From: Aestuarierythrobacter sp037968495
GTDB taxonomy: Bacteria > Pseudomonadota > Alphaproteobacteria > Sphingomonadales > Sphingomonadaceae
Assembly (NCBI GenBank): GCA_037968495.1
Contig: JBBKVP010000008.1
Span: 1 to 40,567, forward strand
DNA length: 40,567 nucleotides
Direction of reading: 5' to 3'
Part shown: positions 15,753 to 23,978 of the stretch, in pieces
How the letters are laid out: every line of letters begins with the position of its first letter
How positions within the stretch are numbered: the stretch's first letter is position 1
Translations under genes and position numbers: made by a program
The notes under the pieces: model-generated
What the model was told of the DNA's origin: nothing
Seen by the model: the letters and a program-made list of their open reading frames with translations, nothing else
The model's database searches: none

Positions 15753-17546
15753 ATGGCGCTACCACCGATCCTTAGTCTTGAAGGGCTCGGCCTGATCCAG
15801 GGATCAGGCTGGTTATTTACCGACATTGACGTCCACATCGGCCCGCGTGACCGCTTGGCGCTGATCGGGCGTAATGGCGCAGGTAAAACCACCCTCCTCA
15901 AGATGATCGATGGCCAGATCGAATCCGACAAGGGCGTCCGCAAGGTAAAGCCCGGTACGAAGATCGTGATGCTGGAACAGGACCCCGATTTCAGCGAATA
16001 TAAGACGCTGATGGATTTCGTTCTGGCGGGCGACAATGCGCCCGAAGAATACGAAATCGACGCGATTGCCGGACAGCTTGGCATTGATCTGACCACTGAG
16101 TCAGCCGGTGCCAGCGGCGGTGAACGTCGCCGTGCTGCACTAGCCCGGGCACTCGCCAGCGATGCTGATCTTCTGTTGCTGGACGAGCCGACAAACCACC
16201 TCGACCTGGCGGCGATCGAATGGCTGGAAGACTGGCTGAACCGCTATAAAGGCGCGTTTGTCGTTATCAGCCATGACCGGACTTTCCTGACCCGTCTGAC
16301 CAAAGCAACACTGTGGCTCGAAAGCAAAATGATGCGCCGCAAGGACGTCGGCTTCGGCGGATATGAGGTGTGGGAAGAGGAAGTCTACGCCCAGCAGGCC
16401 CGCGAAAAGCACAAGATGGATGCAAAACTGAAGATCGAAGCGCATTGGCTGGAACGCGGCGTAACCGCGCGGCGCAAGCGCAACCAAGGCCGCTTGGAAA
16501 AACTCTATGAAATGCGCGCCCAACGGGCAGCAATGATTACGCCGGGCGGGACTGCAAAGCTTAAGCTGGTCAGCGATGACAGCAAGACCAAGTCAGTGAT
16601 CGTCGCGAAAGGTGTTTCCAAGGCTTATGGTGACCGCCCGATTATCAAGAACTTCAGCCTGCGGATCCAGCGCGGTGACCGGATCGGTATCGTCGGCAGC
16701 AATGGTGCAGGCAAGACGACGCTGCTAAAAATGCTCACAGGCGAGCTCGCTCCTGATACAGGCGAAGTCACTCTGGCCAAGACGCTGACCGGCGTGATGA
16801 TCGACCAACAGCGCAGCGTTATGTCGAGCGATAAGACGGTGCGCGATGTTCTGGCCGAGGGCGGCGACTGGATCGATGTTCGCGGCGCGCGAAAGCATGT
16901 TCAGGGCTATCTCAAGGAATTCCTGTTCGACGAGAAAATTGTTGATACGAAGGTCGAAATCCTGTCCGGCGGTGAGAAGTCCCGGTTGCTTCTCGCCCGT
17001 GAATTTGCGCGCGAATCCAACCTTTTGGTGCTCGACGAGCCGACCAATGATCTAGACCTCGAAACGCTGGATTTGCTGCAGGAAGTCATCGCCGATTATG
17101 ACGGCACAGTCCTGATCGTCAGCCATGATCGCGACTTCCTCGACCGGACCGTTACAGTAACGCTGGGTCTTGATGGCAGCGGCGAAGTGGACATCGTTGC
17201 GGGCGGTTATGCCGATTGGGAAGCAAAGCGCGTGGAACGCCGCAAACCGGTCAAGAAAGCGGCGAAGACTGAACGCGAAACAAAGCAGCCCACAGCAATT
17301 CAGCCAGCGTCTAAGCCCGCGAAGCTAACCTACAAGGACCAGCGCGATTACGAAATCCTGCCCGCCCGGATCGAAGAGCTGGAAGCAGCCATTGTGAAAG
17401 GCGAAGCGATCCTGTCGGACCCCGACCTGTTCACCGCCGATCCGCAAAAGTTCGCGACCATCAGCAAAGGCATCGAACATGCCCGTGCCGAAAAGAATGC
17501 AGCGGAAGAACGCTGGCTGGAACTTGCGGAGCAGGTCGAGGGGTGA
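15753..17546 (+). CDS. uup: ABC-F ATPase, Uup type
   Basis: A soluble protein of 597 residues with two ABC domains and no membrane segments. Domain 1 has Walker A GRNGAGKTT, signature SGGERRR and Walker B LLLDEPTNHLD. Domain 2 has GSNGAGKTT, LSGGEKSR and LVLDEPTNDLD. A charged linker lies between them. The C-terminal 70 residues form a predicted coiled coil (YEILPARIEELEAAIVKGE region), which in Uup binds branched DNA or ribosomes. ATG 15753 gives the usual MALPPILSLEGLGL start. An in-frame ATG at 15723 would add ten residues, and neither has a strong ribosome site. ABC-F proteins act on ribosomes. EttA, a second member, is encoded at 36509. Confidence 0.9.
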   Translation: MALPPILSLEGLGLIQGSGWLFTDIDVHIGPRDRLALIGRNGAGKTTLLKMIDGQIESDKGVRKVKPGTKIVMLEQDPDFSEYKTLMDFVLAGDNAPEEYEIDAIAGQLGIDLTTESAGASGGERRRAALARALASDADLLLLDEPTNHLDLAAIEWLEDWLNRYKGAFVVISHDRTFLTRLTKATLWLESKMMRRKDVGFGGYEVWEEEVYAQQAREKHKMDAKLKIEAHWLERGVTARRKRNQGRLEKLYEMRAQRAAMITPGGTAKLKLVSDDSKTKSVIVAKGVSKAYGDRPIIKNFSLRIQRGDRIGIVGSNGAGKTTLLKMLTGELAPDTGEVTLAKTLTGVMIDQQRSVMSSDKTVRDVLAEGGDWIDVRGARKHVQGYLKEFLFDEKIVDTKVEILSGGEKSRLLLAREFARESNLLVLDEPTNDLDLETLDLLQEVIADYDGTVLIVSHDRDFLDRTVTVTLGLDGSGEVDIVAGGYADWEAKRVERRKPVKKAAKTERETKQPTAIQPASKPAKLTYKDQRDYEILPARIEELEAAIVKGEAILSDPDLFTADPQKFATISKGIEHARAEKNAAEERWLELAEQVEG

Positions 17547-17550
17547 CGCA

Positions 17551-17965
17551 TCAGTTGATCATGTAAAAATACGCCACACGGTCAAGCGCCAATTTTAAAA
17601 CCAGCTTCCCGCTTCTGGCAGGCCATCCGAGGCCTTTCTCTGCATCGGGCAATCCTTCGCAGGCGCAGACGACGCGCCACAATATGTCGGACAGGCCCTT
17701 GCCCGCTTCCGCCATTGCGCCATCAAAGCGCGCCTTTGCCGCGATCTGCCGTTCGCTGGGCGAAAGCTGGGCGCGTTCCTAATCTGCGCGGAGCCTTTCA
17801 CCTGCGTCGAACAGCCTACCATCTATATGCCCCGCGCGCATGCAGCCAGGAAAGCGGCGATTCGGCGAGATTGACGGCTGCGCTGCGACCTCTGCTGTTG
17901 CGCTTGGCTGCGGTTCTGACACCTTCATTGGTAAGTTCCCGTTCGGCCAATTTCCGCTGCATCAT
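17551..17965 (-). pseudogene. Decayed DUF6456 gene
   Basis: Reading the minus strand from ATG 17965 (preceded by AAGGGGAAG) gives MMQRKLAERELTNEGV, then VNLAESPLSWLHARG, a normal DUF6456 start. A run of four G (complement of 17830-17833) shifts the frame; with three, the reading continues HIDGRLFDAGERLRAD. An in-frame TAG (complement of 17779-17781) then sits where family members have Trp or Tyr (RAD-x-ERAQL). After it the frame resumes as ERAQLSPSERQIAAKARFDG and on to GLSDILWRVV, EKGLGWPARSGKLVLKLALD, ending at TGA 17551. The stretch with the usual PRVT...W segment appears to be missing. So there are three lesions: frameshift, stop and internal deletion. DUF6456 proteins are of unknown function. 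The family call is from memory of its conserved motifs. Confidence 0.75.
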
Positions 17966-18026
17966 CTTCCCCTTGAGCAAATTACACTCGCGCCTTGACA
18001 AGTTCGGTTCGTGCAGGAAAGAAATA

Positions 18027-18043
18027 AACACCAATTTGGTTAT
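18027..18043. promoter_or_regulatory. Imperfect palindrome upstream of the XRE regulator
   Basis: The 17-mer 18027-18043 contains ACCA-ATT-TGGT and continues TAT. It ends 15 bases before the regulator ATG and matches 14 of 17 bases with the palindrome at 23927-23943. It could be an operator for the regulator itself or a CtrA-like half-site pair. Confidence 0.35.
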
Positions 18044-18058
18044 TTCGGGAATTCGATC

Positions 18059-18631
18059 ATGATCAACCGCATCCGCGACATTCGTAAGCAAAAGGGCATG
18101 ACCCTTGCCGATCTTGCGGAGGCATGTGCTCCGACTACAACCGCGCAGACGATCGGGCGGCTCGAAACCGGAATGCGGAATCTCTCGATCAAATGGATGG
18201 ACCGGATTGCCGATGCTTTGGGCGTCGATGCCGAGATGCTCGTTCGTTCCGAAAACACACCCCATCCGCAAGTTGTAGCGGCACTGGGCACTGGCGGCGC
18301 GGAAGCACTTGCCGCTCCGCGTGACGCTTTACTGGCTACGGACATTGGCGGCGAAGGCACTCTGGTCGTGCTGACGGTTGAGGCTGCAGCGGGCCAGTAT
18401 TTGCCCGGTGATCAGCTGTGGCTGCGCCAGATTGCGCCTGTCGATGCACAGCAAGCGATCAACCGCGATGTTTTGGCACCGCGTCCGGGCGGCCGCTTTG
18501 CTTTTGGCAGGTTGATCGACCGCCAGGGCAAGATGGTCGGCTTGCTCCCTCCCGGTGTCGGACAGAAGCAAATGGTGGTTGATAATCCGCCGTGGCTGGC
18601 GGTTGCAGAAATGTTGGTCCGCACGTTGTGA
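18059..18631 (+). CDS. XRE-family helix-turn-helix regulator
   Basis: A 190-residue protein with an N-terminal XRE helix-turn-helix (about residues 1-60: IRDIRKQKGMTLADLAEAC, with TAQTIGRLETG as recognition helix, ending WMDRIADALGVD). The remaining 120 residues include a beta-rich stretch (LLATDIGGEGTLVVLTVEA; ...YLPGDQLWLRQIAP; FAFGRLIDRQGKMVGLLPPG) that looks like the S24/LexA-like sensor half of repressor-type regulators. I see no clear Ser-Lys protease dyad. Start ATG 18059 is chosen because it begins the HTH. A GTG at 18011 in frame would add 16 non-conserved residues. Its stop overlaps the glycosyltransferase start (GTGA), so both are probably one operon. Confidence 0.85.
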   Translation: MINRIRDIRKQKGMTLADLAEACAPTTTAQTIGRLETGMRNLSIKWMDRIADALGVDAEMLVRSENTPHPQVVAALGTGGAEALAAPRDALLATDIGGEGTLVVLTVEAAAGQYLPGDQLWLRQIAPVDAQQAINRDVLAPRPGGRFAFGRLIDRQGKMVGLLPPGVGQKQMVVDNPPWLAVAEMLVRTL

Positions 18632-19809
18632 AGCGCCTGCTGTCGATATCGACGCTCTATCCAAATGCGCAGAACCCGCGCTTCGGAACCTTCGTTGCGC
18701 GTTCTCTGGAGGCGCTGGCTGCACGCGATGACTGGGATGTAACCGTCATCAATCCGATTGGTATCCCGCCGATTGCGTTCGGCAAATATGCCGCGCTCAA
18801 GGACATTGCAGTTGGCGGAACTGAAAACGGTGTTTCGGTGCACCGCCCAACCTTCCCCTTAATCCCGAAATTTGGTGGCCGGTTCAATCCTGCATTAATC
18901 GCTCGCGCCGTTTTGCCGGTTGCGGCGAAGCTCCAAGCCGAGCAGCCGTTCGACATGCTCGACGCGCAGTTTTTCTATCCGGACGGTCCGGCCGCGGCGC
19001 AGCTTGCAAAGGAACTGGGCTTGCCGTTCTCGATCAAAGCGCGCGGGGCCGACATTCATTATTGGGGCGCGAAAGCGTATGGCCGCAAGGCGATGCTGGA
19101 GGCAGGCGATGAATCCGCGGGCATGCTTGCCGTCTGTGATGCGTTGAAACAGGATATGACTGCGCTGGGCCTGCCGGCTGATAAGATAACGCGGCATTAC
19201 ACGGGCCTAGACCGCGACCGCTTCCGTCCGCTTGATCACACCCAATTGCGCAGCCGCCTCGGCAAGGAATTCGGCATCGCCATTGGCGAGGACGAGACAT
19301 TGCTCGCCACCACCGGAGCGCTCATCCCGCGTAAGGGTCAGGAGCTTGTCATCGGTGCGTTGGCACAGTTACCAAGCGCTCGCCTTCTGCTGGTCGGCAA
19401 GGGAGAAGATGAGGCGAAGCTGCGGGCATTGGCGGGCGAGCTAGGCGTGGCAGGTCGCGTCCACTTCCTTGGCTCAGTCGATCACGATTTGCTGCCGATC
19501 ATCCTGTCAGCATCCGATGCGATGGTACTTCCTTCCTCGAGCGAGGGACTCGCCAACGCTTGGGTCGAGGCGCTTGCCTGCGGCACTCCGCTGGTAATCA
19601 CAGATGCGGGCGGCGCGCGTGAAGTTGTTACCAGTCCGGCAGCAGGCGTAATTGTGGAGCGCACCGCTGAAGCCATCGCGGCCGGGATCATGAAGCTGCT
19701 TACCGCCCCGCCCTCATCCGAGGACGTTGCGGCCATGGCGTCGCGGTTTAGCTGGACGAATAACGCTGCCGCATTGGCGGCGCATTACGACCGGATTTTG
19801 GAAGCCTGA
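18628..19809 (+). CDS. Family 4-type glycosyltransferase
   Basis: A 393-residue GT-B fold enzyme of the GT4 type. The N-terminal domain has ISTLYPNAQNPRFGTFV and the acceptor-side region MLDAQFFYPDG. The C-terminal domain starts near GALIPRKGQELVIGAL. It carries the donor-binding loop with the EX7E motif in SSEGLANAWVEALACG, then the VITDAGGAREVV segment. There is no membrane span. The donor and acceptor sugars are unknown. Start GTG 18628 overlaps the upstream TGA by GTGA, supporting translational coupling with the regulator. Its stop lies only 6 bp from the convergent secF stop. Confidence 0.85.
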   Translation: MKRLLSISTLYPNAQNPRFGTFVARSLEALAARDDWDVTVINPIGIPPIAFGKYAALKDIAVGGTENGVSVHRPTFPLIPKFGGRFNPALIARAVLPVAAKLQAEQPFDMLDAQFFYPDGPAAAQLAKELGLPFSIKARGADIHYWGAKAYGRKAMLEAGDESAGMLAVCDALKQDMTALGLPADKITRHYTGLDRDRFRPLDHTQLRSRLGKEFGIAIGEDETLLATTGALIPRKGQELVIGALAQLPSARLLLVGKGEDEAKLRALAGELGVAGRVHFLGSVDHDLLPIILSASDAMVLPSSSEGLANAWVEALACGTPLVITDAGGAREVVTSPAAGVIVERTAEAIAAGIMKLLTAPPSSEDVAAMASRFSWTNNAAALAAHYDRILEA

Positions 19810-19815
19810 AGGCGC

Positions 19816-20808
19816 CTACGCTGCGGGGTCTTCACCGCCGCGCGCAATCCGGTCCTGCCGCTCGGCCACAGTTTCCTGCGGCACGAAGCTGTTGGAGGTG
19901 ACCCCCAGCCAGATGAGGATCGGCGCAGCCATATAGACTGAACTGTAAGTACCCACGAAGATACCCAGTGTGATCGCAGCTGTCAGGCCAAACAGGCTGG
20001 AAGGCCCAAAGAACAGCAGCGGCGCCAGCGCGACGAGCAACGTCAGCGAGGTCATGACGGTACGCGCCAAGGTTTCGTTGACCGACAGGTCGAGCAGTTC
20101 GGGCAGCGGCATCCGGCGATACTTCTTCAAGTTCTCGCGCATACGGTCATAGACAACGATCGTATCGTTCAACGAATAACCGATGATCGCCAGAATAGCG
20201 GCGATAATTTGCAGCCCGAATTCCATCTGGAATAGCGAGAACATACCCAGCGTGAGCGACACGTCATGGAACAGTGCGAACAGCGCACCGACACCAAACT
20301 GCCACTCAAACCGGATCCAAATATACAGTGCAATCGCCAACATAGCAGCGAGCAAAGCGTAAACTGCCTTCTCGCGGAATTCGCCGGAGACTTTGCCTGA
20401 AACCGAGTCTGCACCGTCGATACGAATGGACGGATAATCGCTCTGCAAAGAACCGACGATCATAGTCTTAATGCGGTCGGCGGCTTCCTTGTCACCTTCT
20501 GCAGATTCGGGAAGTTTGACGCGAATTGAAACCTGGTTCTCGGCACCGAAGCGCTGGATCACAGGCTCGCCAATTTCGGGTAATGCGCTGATGGACTGGC
20601 GCAGCTCCGGGATTGGAGCATCGGCGCGCCCCTCAAAAGTAGCCAGAACTTCCTGACCGCCTGCGAAATCGACGCCGTAATTCAGCCCCTTGGTCATCAC
20701 CAAGCCCCAGCTTGCCGCAATCAGCAACAGGCTGACAACGTAAAACAGGATCCGGTATTTCAGGAACTTGATGTTCGTGTTGTCGGGAACGAGTTTGAGC
20801 AATCGCAT
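19816..20808 (-). CDS. secF: Protein translocase subunit SecF
   Basis: A 330-residue inner-membrane protein that works with SecD to pull preproteins through SecYEG using the proton gradient. It has the family plan: TM1 (about 20-38), the conserved NYGVDFAGG at the start of the periplasmic P4 domain, then five membrane helices with GYSLNDTIVVYDRMREN, the SecF hallmark carrying the functional Asp and Arg. Length is normal. It starts 12 bp after the secD stop and is the last gene of yajC-secD-secF. Confidence 0.97.
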   Translation of the reverse strand: MRLLKLVPDNTNIKFLKYRILFYVVSLLLIAASWGLVMTKGLNYGVDFAGGQEVLATFEGRADAPIPELRQSISALPEIGEPVIQRFGAENQVSIRVKLPESAEGDKEAADRIKTMIVGSLQSDYPSIRIDGADSVSGKVSGEFREKAVYALLAAMLAIALYIWIRFEWQFGVGALFALFHDVSLTLGMFSLFQMEFGLQIIAAILAIIGYSLNDTIVVYDRMRENLKKYRRMPLPELLDLSVNETLARTVMTSLTLLVALAPLLFFGPSSLFGLTAAITLGIFVGTYSSVYMAAPILIWLGVTSNSFVPQETVAERQDRIARGGEDPAA

Positions 20809-20820
20809 GAACCCGGCCTC

Positions 20821-22419
20821 CTAAATATGCAGCTCGGATGGGCGCGATTTCCGCAACCAACCGGCGACCCACATGCGGGTCAGGACGACAGCCGTGAACA
20901 CCGAAGTGAACAGGCCAATGATAAGCACGATCGCAAAGCCGCGGATCGGGCCGGAGCCGAAGAGGAACAGCAGCACACCAGCAATGAAGTTGGTGACGTT
21001 CGCGTCATAGATAGCGCGGCTTGCCTCGCGGTAGCCGTTCTCGACCGCCTGCACGACACGCCTGCCCTTCTGCCGCTCTTCCCGTATTCGTTCGTTAATC
21101 AGCACGTTGGCATCCACCGCCGCACCAATCGTCAGCACGAAACCGGCAAGGCCGGGCAATGTCAGCGTGGTGTTCAGGAACGCCATCGCGCCAAGAATCA
21201 TCAAGACGTTTATTCCAAGGGCGATTGTCGCATAGACACCGAAGCGGCCATAGCTAGCGATCATCAGCGCGATCACGGCAATCGAGCCGACCATCATGGC
21301 AAGGACACCTTTACGGATTGAATCCGCGCCGAGTTCTGCGCCGACTGTGCGTTCTTCTACGACCGCGAGATCGACCGGCAGTGCACCGGAACGGAGCGAG
21401 ATCGCCAGGTTATTTGCGGTTTCGGTGGTGAAGCCGCCAGAAATCTGCGCCCCGCCGCCTAAAATAGGCTCATTGATATTGGGAGCAGAAAGAACTTCGC
21501 CATCTAGGATAATCGCGAAAGGCTTGTTCACATTTTCGCTCGTCAGCTTCGCAAACTTGGCGCCGCCTTGCTGATCAAACTGGATGCTGACAACGGCGTC
21601 ATTACTTTGCTGATCGAAGCTTTGGCGCGCATCGACAAGACTGTCGCCCTTGATGCCGCCTAGACGTTTAACCGCCAGCGCTTGGCCCGGAAAATCAGAC
21701 GATGGCGCATAAGGAAAAATCTGGCTACCCGGAGGAACAATTCCTTGCGCTACATCAGCAGGCAAAGCAGTCTGATCAACTAATTTGAATTCAAGCTTAG
21801 CAGTCTTGCCTAGCAATGCCTTCAGCTGTTCCGGATCTTGCAAGCCGGGAACCTGCACCACAATGCGGTCATCACCCTGGCGGATGATGGTCGGCTCACG
21901 CGTGCCGAGGGAGTCGATACGTTTGCGGACAACTTCCGTTGCGCTGTCCATCGCATTGGTCACAGCGTTTTCGATGCCCTGCGCCGTTGGCGTCAGGATA
22001 AACCGGCTTTCGTCGACGACCGCAATATCCCATTCGCGGATCAGCCCGTCGCCATTGGACATTGGCAGCATCAGTTCGCGTGCCATGTCCACTTGGCTGG
22101 AATCATCGAGCATAAAGCTGAGCTTACCATCGCGCGTCGATACGTCACCGATGCGAATGCGCGGCTCGGCCAAACGCATTGCCGCGCGGACCGATTCCTC
22201 CATATTTTCCAAACGCTGTGCGGCAACTTGCGAAGGCTCTGCCTCCAGCAAAATGTGGCTACCGCCAGCAAGGTCGAGACCCAGATTGACCGTCGGGTTC
22301 GGGAGTGCCTCCGGCCAAGTCAAATTGGCGGTCGAGAACAGGCTTGGCAGCGCAGCGAGCATCACAACCAGTGTGAAGCCCCACAGCCAAATCTTTTTCC
22401 AGCGCGGAAAGTCGAGCAT
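20821..22419 (-). CDS. secD: Protein translocase subunit SecD
   Basis: A 532-residue inner-membrane protein. TM1 is at about residues 10-27. LGLDLAGGSHILLE is the conserved start of the large periplasmic domain (P1), which closes with IILDGEVLSAPNI and ISGGFT. The C-terminal membrane region carries TIGAAVDANVLINERIREE, the SecD counterpart of the SecF proton-relay motif, followed by a final helix pair. All parts are present and in order, and the length is standard. It lies 15 bp after yajC. Confidence 0.97.
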   Translation of the reverse strand: MLDFPRWKKIWLWGFTLVVMLAALPSLFSTANLTWPEALPNPTVNLGLDLAGGSHILLEAEPSQVAAQRLENMEESVRAAMRLAEPRIRIGDVSTRDGKLSFMLDDSSQVDMARELMLPMSNGDGLIREWDIAVVDESRFILTPTAQGIENAVTNAMDSATEVVRKRIDSLGTREPTIIRQGDDRIVVQVPGLQDPEQLKALLGKTAKLEFKLVDQTALPADVAQGIVPPGSQIFPYAPSSDFPGQALAVKRLGGIKGDSLVDARQSFDQQSNDAVVSIQFDQQGGAKFAKLTSENVNKPFAIILDGEVLSAPNINEPILGGGAQISGGFTTETANNLAISLRSGALPVDLAVVEERTVGAELGADSIRKGVLAMMVGSIAVIALMIASYGRFGVYATIALGINVLMILGAMAFLNTTLTLPGLAGFVLTIGAAVDANVLINERIREERQKGRRVVQAVENGYREASRAIYDANVTNFIAGVLLFLFGSGPIRGFAIVLIIGLFTSVFTAVVLTRMWVAGWLRKSRPSELHI

Positions 22420-22434
22420 TTCGGTCAGTCCGCC

Positions 22435-22761
22435 TTAGTCGTTTGCGGCAGTTGCGCCGGGCGGCGGAATGATATCGCCGATGGTCGATTTGACCGCTTT
22501 CACGCGAACGCCATTGGCAATTTCGATGTCAGCATAATCGTCATCAACCTTGATGACTTTGCCGATCAATCCGCCTGCTGTGACGACCTTATCGCCTTTC
22601 TTCATGCCGCTAACCTTCGCGGTATGCTCCTTTTGCCGGCGCATTTGCGGACGGATAATCAGGAACCAGAAGATCGCGACCATACCGACGAGCGGTAGGA
22701 ACTGAAGCCATGCAGGCGGTGCATCAGCACTGGCTGCTGCTGCAAGAATGTTGAGTGTCAT
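22435..22761 (-). CDS. yajC: Preprotein translocase subunit YajC
   Basis: A 108-residue single-pass membrane protein that associates with SecDF. One helix (about residues 18-37, LQFLPLVGMVAIFWFLIIRP) is followed by the family signature RPQMRRQKEH and the MKKGDKVVTAGGLIGKV beta segment. It is the first gene of the yajC-secD-secF operon. Its 5' region, 22762-22939, contains no other gene. Confidence 0.95.
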   Translation of the reverse strand: MTLNILAAAASADAPPAWLQFLPLVGMVAIFWFLIIRPQMRRQKEHTAKVSGMKKGDKVVTAGGLIGKVIKVDDDYADIEIANGVRVKAVKSTIGDIIPPPGATAAND

Positions 22762-22939
22762 AAAGGCCTTCGAAAACTGTCAAAACGGGCGTTCGAAGGA
22801 CCCTCCGAACGTGCGCAGCGCGCCTAGCACCTATGTATAGGCCGCGCAACGCACCACAAGTAGCGAAAAGTGATACTGCCCACCGCTCATCGCTTGCCAT
22901 GCAGAAACGCAGTGCTATAGGCCCGCCTTCGACTGGTCT

Positions 22940-23016
22940 CGGGAAGTAGCGCAGCCTGGTAGCGCATCACACTGGGGGTGTGGGGGTCGCAGGTTCGAAT
23001 CCTGTCTTCCCGACCA
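22940..23016 (+). tRNA. tRNA-Pro (anticodon GGG)
   Basis: A complete 77-nt cloverleaf with encoded CCA. The acceptor stem is CGGGAAG with CTTCCCG, the D stem GCGC/GCGC, the anticodon stem TCACA/TGTGG around loop CTGGGGG (anticodon GGG at 22974-22976), and the T stem GCAGG/CCTGT with loop TTCGAAT. It shares its D arm and T arm with tRNA-Pro(TGG) at 31786. Confidence 0.97.
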
Positions 23017-23108
23017 GTGGTTTTCTCCCCCTTTTCTATTGTTACCCCGGCAATGCACTTGCCGGGTGTCTGGCTGCGCCCTAGCCTTTCCCAAATTTTA
23101 GGAGAGAT

Positions 23109-23903
23109 ATGATGAGCGCGTTCAAGGATGGATTGTTTGACGGAAAAGTGGCGTTCATTGCGGGCGGCACCAGCGGCATCAATCTCGGTATCGCGAAGCG
23201 CTATGCCGAATTAGGCGCGCAGGTTGTGGTGTGCGGACGCGATCCTGAAAAGGCCGCGCGCGCTGCTGAAGACATCGGTCACGGCGCAATCGGCATGTCC
23301 GCCGACGTCCGCAATTATGATGTGGTCCATGGTGCGATGAAGAAGGTAAGCGAGCAATTCGGCCCGCTCGACTTTGTTGTGTCAGGAGCCGCAGGCAACT
23401 TCCTCGCGCCGGTTGATGGCATGTCCGCCAACGCTTTCCGCACAGTCGTCGATATCGACCTCAATGGTACCTTCAATGTGTTCAAAGGATGCCGGGAGTT
23501 TCTAAACACTCCCGGCGCTTCGCTGATCGCAATCACCGCCGGGCAAGCGGTCAACGCCATGCAGATGCAAGCCCATGCCTGCGCGGCAAAGGCGGGCATC
23601 AACCAGCTCGTCCGCACACTGGCGCTCGAATGGGGACCGGATGTACGCATAAACGGCGTTTGTCCCGGCCCGATTGCAGGCACTGAGGGCATGAAACGCC
23701 TCGCCCCAGACGATGCGACGCGGCAAAAACACTACGACCGGATCGCTCTGAAACGCTGGGGCGAGATCGAGGAACTGGCGGAAACCGCAGTATTCCTGTC
23801 GAGCGACTCAGCGGCGTATATTACCGGCGCCATACTCGATTGCGATGGAGGCAGCGGTGTGGGCGATGCGACGCCGCCCAGCCTTGAACGGGGTCTTGCA
23901 TAA
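23109..23903 (+). CDS. SDR oxidoreductase, 2,4-dienoyl-CoA reductase-like
   Basis: A 264-residue short-chain dehydrogenase. The nucleotide site is GGTSGINLG (19-27), and VVCGRD is an NADP-type second loop. The usual catalytic Tyr of YxxxK is absent: the segment reads QAHACAAKAG, keeping only Lys. This and the following LALEWGPDVRING and CPGPIAGTEGMKRL match peroxisomal-type 2,4-dienoyl-CoA reductase (DECR), which lacks that Tyr. Such enzymes reduce 2,4-dienoyl-CoA with NADPH during beta-oxidation of unsaturated fatty acids. GGAGAG at 23101-23106 precedes two adjacent ATGs (23109, 23112), and either may be used. Confidence 0.85.
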   Translation: MMSAFKDGLFDGKVAFIAGGTSGINLGIAKRYAELGAQVVVCGRDPEKAARAAEDIGHGAIGMSADVRNYDVVHGAMKKVSEQFGPLDFVVSGAAGNFLAPVDGMSANAFRTVVDIDLNGTFNVFKGCREFLNTPGASLIAITAGQAVNAMQMQAHACAAKAGINQLVRTLALEWGPDVRINGVCPGPIAGTEGMKRLAPDDATRQKHYDRIALKRWGEIEELAETAVFLSSDSAAYITGAILDCDGGSGVGDATPPSLERGLA

Positions 23904-23926
23904 ATGGTGAAAATGACTTTCCTACA

Positions 23927-23943
23927 ATAACCAATATGGTTAT
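23927..23943. promoter_or_regulatory. Perfect 17-bp palindrome before the holin gene
   Basis: ATAACCA (23927-23933), spacer ATA, TGGTTAT (23937-23943). Each arm reads ATAACCA(A/T), one base from the CtrA-type half-site TTAACCAT, arranged as an inverted pair. It ends 35 bases before the holin ATG. Its role is inferred. Confidence 0.45.
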
Positions 23944-23978
23944 CTGATGGCGCGACTCGTAACCAGCGGAGCGCAATC

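Noticed and set aside
22791..22810. Inverted repeat GTTCGAAGG/CCTCCGAAC upstream of yajC
   Set aside because: One mismatch and a 2-base loop. Could be a leader hairpin, but nothing else supports it.
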